This document shows positions 16,718 to 27,200 of a stretch of 40,728 nt of DNA, in pieces. The position numbers were made by a program, and so were the translations under genes. Within the stretch, counting starts at the first letter, position 1. Each line of letters opens with the position of its first letter. The notes under the pieces are model-generated. The model saw only the letters and a program-made list of their open reading frames with translations, was not told the origin of the DNA and made no database searches. Origin of the DNA: a virus; IMG/VR virus record IMGVR_UViG_3300032073_005982, positions 1 through 40,728 of that record; one strand, written 5' to 3'.

Positions 16718-18225
16718 TGGCTATTAAAAGATATTTTGCTTCCCAGGATAATACTATTACAAACGCTTTTAAATCCAATCTTAGGACCAGAGGTACTGGT
16801 TCTAATATGGGTGCCTCTGATATTTTAGAGGCTTTTGTGATACATGGGCAGACTTCAGCTTCCATAGACGCATCCAGCGCAGAGCAGTCTAGAATATTAA
16901 TACAGTTTCCAATTGATTCAATTATATCAGATGTGACGGATGGTACAATACCCTCCTCTAGTGTTGAATACAGATTAAAAATGTTCAATGCACCACACGC
17001 TGATACTCTCCCTTACGATTATCCTCTAAAGGTCGCTGTTGTCAGTGGCAATTTTTGGAACGAGGGCCGTGGATTAGATATGAACGAGTACTCCGACTTT
17101 GGTGTGTGTAACTGGGAATCTAGTTCTGAGGGGGTAGCCTGGGAACATGAAGGAGGAGACTTTTATAATAGCGCTAGCGTAGGCGATACATCCTATTCTT
17201 CAAGTTTCTTTTTGTCTGGCGGCATAGAAGACTTAGACGTAGATGTTAGTTTTGCTGTTGATTTATGGAGATCGGATGGAATAGGTACGGCTTCAAATTA
17301 TGGCTTTATGATAAAACACGATGATGACATAATTTCTGGATCTTCTGGTTCATTCTTTACAAAGAAATTCTTTGGACGTACAAGTGAATATTTCTTGAAG
17401 AGGCCTTACATTGAGGCGAGATGGGATGACTCTAGAAAAGATCAAAGAGGTTTGACGTTTATTTCGAGTGCGCTTGCTCCTCCAGCCGACAATCTTAACA
17501 CAGTGTATCTTTATAACCGAATACGAGGCAATCTAAAAGACATACCAAGTCTTATTGGTACAGATCAAATAATATATGTCAGCTTCTTTAGCAGTAGTAA
17601 TGATAATCTACCTTCTGGACACCGATTACATGTTTTGGATGCAGGGGGTCTAGTACAACAAGAAATAACTGGTGGAATTGTTGTAGAGGGCGGCGCTGCT
17701 CAAACTGGTATCTACAGTTGCTCATTTGCCATAACAAGTTCCTTGGATACTGTACATGATGTTTGGCACTCCGGAAGTATAGAGTACTTTACAGGATCTA
17801 TTAATTTAGAAGGTTTATCAGCTAGTTTCACACAATATGAAACACAACATATTAGCGACATTACAAATCTCAAGAAATCATATGTAAAAGGTCAGACACC
17901 AGTTCTTAGAGTGTACGCAAGAGAAAAGAATTGGAACCCCAATGTTTATAGTATGGCCGCTTCTGAGCCGCCATCTCAAATAGTTGAGGATGCGTATTGG
18001 AGATTGTTTAGAGTTGTTGACCACATGGAAATTGTTCCATATGGTACAGGATCTACAAACCACACCAGAATGTCTTATGATGTTAGTGGAAACTATTTTG
18101 AAGTCGATACGAACATATTGGACGAAGGTTATGCCTATGGATTACAGTTTGTTTATTACTTAAACGGAAAGTATGTCGAGCAGCCAGAAATATTTAAATT
18201 TAAGGTTGATGAAGAACCCGTATGA
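16717..18225 (+). CDS. Virion structural protein of unknown fold (baseplate-associated)
   Basis: The 502-residue protein follows gp6 with a one-base overlap (TAATG) and itself overlaps the next ATG by 4 nt. The sequence is rich in Ser, Gly and aromatic beta-strand patterns. It has a recognisable block KKFFGRTSEYFLKRPYIEAR (about residues 215-234) followed by WDDSRKD, and a C-terminal block with PYGTGSTNHTRMSYDVSGNY. I associate these blocks with structural proteins of large marine myoviruses but know no assigned function. There is no signal peptide or enzyme motif. Its position suggests a baseplate periphery or tail-tip component. Confidence 0.7.
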   Translation: MAIKRYFASQDNTITNAFKSNLRTRGTGSNMGASDILEAFVIHGQTSASIDASSAEQSRILIQFPIDSIISDVTDGTIPSSSVEYRLKMFNAPHADTLPYDYPLKVAVVSGNFWNEGRGLDMNEYSDFGVCNWESSSEGVAWEHEGGDFYNSASVGDTSYSSSFFLSGGIEDLDVDVSFAVDLWRSDGIGTASNYGFMIKHDDDIISGSSGSFFTKKFFGRTSEYFLKRPYIEARWDDSRKDQRGLTFISSALAPPADNLNTVYLYNRIRGNLKDIPSLIGTDQIIYVSFFSSSNDNLPSGHRLHVLDAGGLVQQEITGGIVVEGGAAQTGIYSCSFAITSSLDTVHDVWHSGSIEYFTGSINLEGLSASFTQYETQHISDITNLKKSYVKGQTPVLRVYAREKNWNPNVYSMAASEPPSQIVEDAYWRLFRVVDHMEIVPYGTGSTNHTRMSYDVSGNYFEVDTNILDEGYAYGLQFVYYLNGKYVEQPEIFKFKVDEEPV

Positions 18226-21200
18226 GCATAAAAAAGTTATTTCAAAACAACAAGCAGGCAAATTCTGTAGGTAAGTATCTCAAGAGCAGCGCAATAGGTG
18301 CTCTTAGTGGCGGTATGGAATCAGCCCAGCATTTAAGCGAGAGCTTAAAGAGACAAAAGCAATTTACCGCACCTCTAGATTACGGTAATCCTGATGAGTT
18401 TGCAAAATATGGATCAGCAGAAAAATACTACGAAAATTCTTTCAATTATATCTTGCAGAATTATCCCTATGACGGTTCTGCATTTGAAAAAGAAAAGTTT
18501 TATAATGACTTAAATCCTTTAGAAAAGTATATTTTTAATGAGAGATATCCTAAGAGCACTGGATTTGTTAATATTGGAACAAACTATGGCACCGCTGTAT
18601 CTCATAGTAGTCATTACTTCTCGTCTCCAAAGGCAGAATACATTCAGGTAAAAGGCGGGCCTCATTCGGGAACTGTATTTTCTTCCAATTTTAGACAAAA
18701 CAATCTAGAGTTTGGTGGTCCGAGTGGATCAACTGTTGAATTTTTTCTGTCTAAGTCTGCTGTTCCCGGCGGCAGCGCCGTAGTAACAACTCAATCCCCA
18801 AGACAGGTTATATTTGATCTGTGGAATGGTGTGTCTACGGGATCTGTAGATGACGATGAAACAAACGGCTGTTATGGTAACTTAAGAATTGAGCTTTCAA
18901 AAAGTTTAGAAGACAGGTTCTTGGTTACAATGTTGTCGGGCACAAAAGGATATGTAACTCAGTCAATCCCAACAACAGGCGGCGTAGGAAATTATATTAC
19001 CGGAAGCGGTTTCAATCATTTTGCGTTTGTATTTAATACTTCTGAAAGCTCTCCAACTATTGATTTTTATATTAACGGTGTTTGCCACGAGCCAGGCATA
19101 GCCCCGACCGGACACCAAGCAGGACAGATTAGTCTTGTAACTGGTAGCTTAATAGGTAATATTGGTGCTCTTCGTGTTGCTCCATCTGGTGTTTCTGACA
19201 CTAACTCAATGGAGGGGCGTGGAAAATTATCTGGCTCCATAGATGAGTTCAGATTCTGGAAAACGGCCAGAAGCGGAGAGGGTATAGGGAGAAACTGGTT
19301 TACGCACGTCAATGGCGGCACAGATATAGAAGATGCTAATGTTGGACTTGGGGTATACTATAAGTTTAATGAAGGGGTATTCGGAACTAGTAGTGTCGAT
19401 AACGTTGTTCTTGATTATTCTGGAAGACTTTCAAATGGCGCTTGGTCTAACTATGCGGTAGGTGCAAGAGATACAGGCTCTGCTATTACCCAACAGTCCC
19501 TAACTCAATCTATACCATATAGAACAGAGACCGAGGATCCCATAATTATTCCATCTGCATCAGCTTTGACAGTTCGAAGGGATGATCTAAAACAGATTGG
19601 CGAACAACACGATAGAACGAATACATCTTATATTTTAAACACTTTCCCAGATTGGATTGTTGAGCAAGACGCTGAATTTGGTTCCGAGTTAAAAAATTCA
19701 ACCCAAATAATATCAACATATTTTGATACTCTGTATTCTCAGGTTTCTTACCTGACAAAGATTAAGTCAATGGACTATATCAGCGGAAGTGCAACAGGGA
19801 GTATTTTTGAGTTCCCGCACAATGATCGTCTTATGGAAGAACTAGGCGTAGAAGCGCCAGAAATATTTGAAAATGCTAGCATTCTATCTCAGTTTCTGAA
19901 AAGGGACGAAGATATAAATTTTCAACATGACTTGACATCCATAAAAAATACGATATACAAAAACATTTACAACAACTTAAATCACATATTAAAGTCCAAG
20001 GGCAATGAAAAGGCCATAAGAAATTTAGTAAGATGCTTTGGTATTGATGAAGAGATAATAAAAGTCAATGTATATTCGGACAATTCAACTTATAAACTTG
20101 ACAACAACTACCGGGCAGATACTAGCAATAAAAAGTATGCTGACTTTACAGGACTTTTCAAAAGAGATTCATCGGACGCAACGATATATCAGTATCCTAA
20201 TCCAGATCTGCCGGAAGCTTATGGTGTTGTAAGCGGTAGCAGCGGAAGTCTTAGTCTAATAGAATTTGGGTTTACTGCCGAGTGTGAGTTTGTTTTTCCC
20301 AACAAAAAAGAGCAAGACACCTTATCTCACTTTCCTGTACAGGTAGTAACCTCATCTCTATTTGGTTGGCACACACCACGAGGCGAACACAAATTATTGT
20401 CCTCTTCTACGGACACGAGTTGGCACTATCCCAATGCGGATTCTGGGTTACAGGTGGTGGCTGTCAAATCAGCCTCACAGATGGCCGAAGTTATTTCTCC
20501 AGATTACAAAGTTAAAGATGTCTTATTTAAGGTCTTAGATAGGCACAATAATGAAATAATAGTATCACCTGTTTTTAGGAACGTCTATGAAAATCAGAAG
20601 TGGAATATTGCGCTATCAGTTCATCCAAAAAGATTTCCCTTTGCACAAAATTCTGGAGCTAATGCGAATGTTCATGATGGGTATGACATAGATTTTTACG
20701 CCGTTAACTATGACTCGGGAATTAGGCAAGAGAGTTATTACAAAACAGGATCTTTAACTTATAAGTCAGGCTCAGATATTGTTTCCGCTGCGAAAAGATA
20801 TTATGTTGGCGCACACAGAACAAACTTTACTGGAACAGTTCTAACTTCTAGTGATGTTCGTGCCTCAAGTCTTAGGTATTGGACAGATGTTTTGCCAACC
20901 GGCGCAGTAGATATGCACGCTAGAAGTGCTGAAAGCTACGGTACTTTAAACCCAACAAGACAGGCTTATACATTCCAGAGTAAAAACCCTGGTGTCTATG
21001 TTCCTCAAGTTGACACTCTTGCTTTACATTGGGACTTTGCTGATGTAACTGGCAGTGATGCTTCGGGAAGATTTAACGTCAATGACTTTTCGTCCGGATC
21101 CCTAGACTCAGGAAGTGGTGGTGATTTATTCCACGAATCACCGCAGCACATAAATTCCAGACAACACACAGGGCGTGGTGACTTTTTCCCTGCTTCAGAT

Positions 21201-24200
21201 AAACCTATCCGTAAAGAACTTGTATACACAGACAGACTAGAGTTACCAGAATATGCTATTAGTAGCGACATGGTTCAGATAAAAAATATAGACGATCAAG
21301 CCTATGCTCCAATGCTTAGGCCTGAAAAATTATTCTATGCAGTAGAAAAAAGCATGTATCGAAGCATATCAGAAAGAATGCTTCATCTGTTTGCATCGGT
21401 GGAAGAATTGAACAATTTAATTGGCGACCCAGTTAACAGATATAGACAAAACTATAAGTCTATGGAAAAACTGCGCCAGATTTTCTTTTCCAAGGTCGGC
21501 AATATTCCAGACCTGCAAAAATATCTTGATTATTACAAATGGCTGGACTCCTCTCTTGGGCAGATGTTAGAGCAAATGTTCCCAGCCTCGGCTAAGGTAG
21601 CTCCTGGTGTAAGAAATATAATAGAAAGTCATTTATTAGAGAGGTCCAAATTTAACTATACGTTTATGGGTAACCGTAAAAAATCCACCCGACAATCATT
21701 GGCCGGTGGCGATGAGGTTCAGGTCATTGCAAATGCACAAGACCCAGGGGAACTATTAGTAGAGTCAGACGAAGAGCCACCACCTCAAAGGACACCTTAT
21801 GCGGCTAAACCTGTCAAGCCACCTAAAAATGTATCACAAACTAAAAATTTAAAGATTGAATCCGCCCAGGGTGAAAATGTATCGATAGGGTATGCACAGT
21901 CTCACGCACCATTGCCATCTTCACCACCACTAGAAAACGAAAACCGTTGGTGGTGGATGACTCGTGCAGAGAGAGACAATATTACAATAGTTCAATCGGA
22001 CGCTGGAGTGATGAAATCCAGAAATGCAATATTTAAACAAGCCAAGTCTTTTTATGCCCCAAACAGATTAGTAACAATTGGTGCCTTTCTGCCGAAAGAA
22101 AACCAGCCAACAAACCAAGGTATTGGAAATGTAAAAGAAAGTAAAACTGAAGTTGCTGTTGCTAAGGTAAAATTTGGTGGACTTCAGTTAGACCAAGACG
22201 TTAAAGATGTTTTTATTCCAAATTTAAAACAAAACCGTCAACTAAGTGCATCTATAGACGGAGATGATATAAAGGGACAAGTTGTATTGCCGTTTACTCC
22301 GGTGAGTTCTACTGTTCACGAGGGATACCAGAAACAACTGCAAGATGCTGGATTAACAAATGTTGATTTCTCAAACTTGCATGTGCGTCCGGTAGCTGTA
22401 CAATCTCCATTTACACTGGCCCACGTCGGCGGACAACAAGCTAGATCGGCACCTGTGGGTGCAAAGCTTAATCAATCTGATAATGTTCGAAAAGAATCTT
22501 ATCAATTAGAGATTGCGGATGGTGCCGGTGAATTTGACAAACCAGCAGCAAAGACTCCTAAAGGGCAATATAAACGAGGCACGGGAGCATCTAGACCTGT
22601 AAACGTGGCAAATATACAAACGCTCACAACGGACATAGCCCCAGAAGGCGGCGCTAGAGTCTTGGGTAATTTTTCTAAGTTTTATGAGGTATTAAATACC
22701 TCAGACCGTTCTGTAACCAATGTTGACCTTGCCTTTAGTCCTGAGGCTTACCATACGTCTTCTCTGTTGTTGCAAAGCGGAACAATGCCTTCAGCCTTCT
22801 TGACTGATGTGCCAAGAAGAACCCAAGGACTAACTGGTTCGGCAGAATTTACAGCACCAAGACAGAGAGCGGGAGTCAGGACAAACAAGACAATTATAGC
22901 AGATAGGTTCTCGGCACCCGGAAGTAAAGAAGACTCTAAGCAGTTGTTCAGAGATAGAACTTCGGATCAATTCTCACCAAATAATGCTTTACCATTTAGA
23001 AATATAAAAGTTAGGCAGCGTTATAATACGCTCCTAAAACGACATACCGGGTTTGGAGGTTTCCAAACATCATCTTTGACAACATTGTTGGATAGAAATG
23101 ACTCTACAGATTTGGGTGCATTTAACGAGGGGATCGTTATACTTCCTGCGGTACATGGTGATCCACTATCTATACATACAGCGTCTTTGGTAGCAGTTCA
23201 CAAGACTCAAAGAAATACAATCCTAAGAGCAGAACTTGCATCATACAATTTAAATTCTCCCCTGGTTCCTATCATGACAACTGGTTCCGTGAGAGATAAT
23301 GCATTTGTAACAAGACCAATACCTGCGGGTGACCGTTATTCTTGGTTTATGGCCCTGTCACACTCACAGGGTACACCGGGTGATCATCCAGGACAAAACG
23401 TCGGCGATAATTTCCATTTCTTTATCTTGTCAGCTTCAAGATATCCTGGCGATATAACTTTATACACTTCCTCCATTGCTCATGCTGAAAAGTATAAACT
23501 ATATCCAGGCACTTTTGCTGCTCAAGCAAATGGTGTATTTAGTAATTCTGCTGGCGGTCTTAGTTATATTTGGGAAAGAAACGGTGCAGGACTTTGGGCA
23601 CCTTGGACACAAACTCGATATGGACAATTCACTACCAAGGGTATGTTTAATTCTAAACAAAACTTTTACATCATCGATGCAGCAAACATAACAAGAAAAG
23701 CAGAGAGCGTTGAACAAGTAGCCGGCAAAAAACTAATGGTTATGGAGAAGGGAGAGACTGTAAAAGATTTTACAAAATCAATCGTAGAAGATAATGATAA
23801 CTCTCTACAAGTATATCTAGGCAGCGTTGGTAATACCGTTACTCATCGTATCGCCAAAAGATATAAAGAGCCGCCATTGACCTCAAGATACAAGCCGATC
23901 TTACATCAGATAAAAACAAAAAGAGGCACGCCGGCACTAACAGATAAGAAATCTGTCGATGTGACTGTTAAGTATTCTTATGGTAACGAACTGCAAGGGT
24001 TTGCCAATAGAGGACTTAATATTGATCTTGGCAATAAACAAGACTTTAAGTTGGGGCAGCTAAAAAGACCTTATGAAATTATCAGGGACACATTTGTAGA
24101 CGGTGTGGATCCTTCTATTGATGGGGTTGAGCTTATCAAGATGATGAGTTACAAAGAGACAATATACCCTAGAGAAATCTATGCATACCTATCGGCTACC

Positions 24201-27200
24201 AGAGCAAGAAATTTTTACAGAAACAATTTCTGGAGATCTGATATAGCAACTGGATCTGTAGCAGTTCTTACAGCAAGAAGTATTACAGAACTTTCAGGGC
24301 TTTTACACGATCACAACATAAAAGAATTTAATAATTCTTGGGAAAGAAGAATTACTGATGAGGCAGCGGGCGCTGGATTTTCTTCATCGTTTGATTACTA
24401 TGTTAAAATGGATGAACAGTTCCCAATACCAATATTCCAAGGTAATACTTCAGGTAATCAAGGTTATATCCCACCAGTAAAGACAACACCATATGTTGAT
24501 GCAGAGGGTAACAGAAACCCTGGGTCTGGATCTATGTGGCCTTTAGATTCTTTTTACTATGCAGAATTTTCGGGTGCTTTGCCCACATCATCATATAGCG
24601 GAACAAATATAGGAAATAATCTTCTGTTCTGTATGGCTTCAACAATGCCGGCTGGTGAATTAATGATGCCGCATTACGGAATTGTTATGAGCGGCAATGC
24701 AGCTAATAGCAGTTCGGAACTTGGTGGCATTCGATTTAACACCTCTAGTGTTAACTCACCGCAATATATTTACTCAGTTCCAACTGAAAAAATCCGTACA
24801 ACAGATCTTGCCAATGGGAAGGCAATATTTATTGCTGAACCTAATGCTGTTGCTGGACCAGTAGCAAGGCCAGCTTGGACCGCAGGACGAAAAAGAAAGT
24901 TTGTTGACGGTCCAAAGAAAAATTCTCTTGCACCCGCTAGATTTCCGTGGTATAATAACTATGAAAACTGGCAAAAAGAACTAAGAAACTTAGGTAAAGA
25001 TTACACAATTATTCCTGAATATCGCATCAGTGAGCTTATGCCTACCTATAAAGAATTAGGAAGCTTTGGGACTGTATTGTCTGGTGCTCTAAGTGTCACA
25101 GGAGCGACAAACAACACTGGAACTAACTCCCCGTTTAATAGTGCAGACAGAGAGTTTTTGCCACGATATGCCACAAGTGATGCTGCCGAGTATTTAAAGA
25201 CATTTATGAAAAAAGGCTCAAAGGATGCGGAGTTTAACAAGGATCCAAGACACCTTGAGATTAAATCAGAGGCACTCCTGAAGCTATTGCCCTATGAGGG
25301 ATTCTACCCCGTCCTAAGAACCTTAGAGTTGGCCAGACTATTTTCTCAGTCTTATGGTCCTGCAATTGAATATTCTGGTGAGGGATACACGCCCGGAGCA
25401 CCCAACTTTAAAGATATAACATCTACAACACCCGGCGAAAACGATGATAAAAATCCAAGATCTTTTAGAACGATATCTCGCCCATTCTTTGCTCCAGGTA
25501 TTGTATATAATTCTATTAAAGCTGGTGTCGCTGTACAATATCCTATACTTCGAAAAGGTATGAGTGCTTTTACTTCTGCATCTATACAAGACCCTCTAGC
25601 TGGGCAGCTTAGCTCGTCCGTTTTCTTCTCATTAGCTACAGGGGACCTGCAAATGTCAGGCGCTTCTGAAACCGCTATTACTTTGCCCGGCGGTCGTCGC
25701 CGAAGAAAAGAAGGAACTGCTGAGAATTTTGACTTCTTTAAATTGGATGTTGCGGTCGAGGGAGATCAATTAAAAGATGGTAGTCGAGGTGCGCCGCACC
25801 GCATGTTCTACTCAGATGTCATACCATTTGAGGGAATATTTAAACCGATGGAGCACATTTCATCGGAAAAGAGAGGCGTGGTTTTAGCCGATTCAAATCC
25901 AGTTTTGTATCAGGAAATAACAGGCTCGGTTCCTACAACGGGCGCTCTTGTGACAAGTCAGTTCGAGGGCGAAGCAGGAATGGAGGAAAGAGTCCATTTC
26001 GTTAAGTTTGATGATGATTTGTATCGTCTCGGGATGTCAAACTTTATGGCAAATGTTCCAAGATTCTTTTTGAAAAAACAAAACGACGGCGGGTTTATGT
26101 CTAAATTTGTCGCAGAGATACCATCCAGAGCTACAGCAGATAATCCTGCCGGCGCTGCGGCTGCAAATCAAAATGAAGCCAGGACTGTTGCAGTATCCAA
26201 AGATAAGGCTTATATTATGGAAATTGGTATGAAACAAACCGATAGACATATGATGTATAGTAACCCGGCAGCTTTTGGACCTCCAACTGCAACGGGTTCA
26301 TTTGATTGGAATGAGATGCTAGCTGCTGGGCCTGGCGCTACTACGCCAGCAACTGTAACCTATGGCGCTCAAGCAACAGCTTCTTTAGAAATTAATACTT
26401 TTGATGAAAATATTCTTGATGGTAAGTTTATAGGCATTACGGGATCAACAAACGATGGCACGACAACCGCAGTTACTTTTGAGTTTGACAAAAACGTTGC
26501 TCCTGGCTCGCCGGCTAAGACAGATGCCACAAACTATACAATAGGTTGTCAGAGCGTTAGTGATGCTCCTGCTGTCGGAACAGCAATACTCAATGCCTTC
26601 AACCTTGCTAGCACCAATGGGGACTTTAAAACAGTCTCAAGTGTTAACGGATCAACGGGTACAGTAACCGTTAAACAGTTACTGAGAACTGCCAAATTTA
26701 ATGGATTAGAAATTGTTGGATCTTCTGTTAATCCGGACCAGGCTGGTGCTGGTGTTACTGTAGAGGGTCCGTTTGCTGGAGGACAGCTAGCTCCTTTATT
26801 CACCGTTGCTACCACGCAACAGAGTGGTGGAGTTCCTCAAGGAAAAGACTGGCCTCACCATAGAGCCGAGTTTGCACCTTATACACCAAGTTATTACTAC
26901 GGACCAAGCGTTGTAAGAATAACTTATGTGCCTAAGAAATCAGGAGAAGTCACGCTCAGAGAGATACTCAGCGGCGAAGAATTATTTGTTGAATACAATA
27001 ATGAAAATGGATATTATTATGATTTTGACTCTGGATCATACGTTGGAGCTAACGACCAAGTATTTAGCCTAGATGGAGTTCCGGCCTATGGGTTTAACCG
27101 AGCTTGGCAAAATAGACAAGATTTAGATTCGTCTGTTGTCATCGATAATGTATACCCAACAGACGCAGCGGATGTTTCACCACGGGATCAAAATAAGTGG

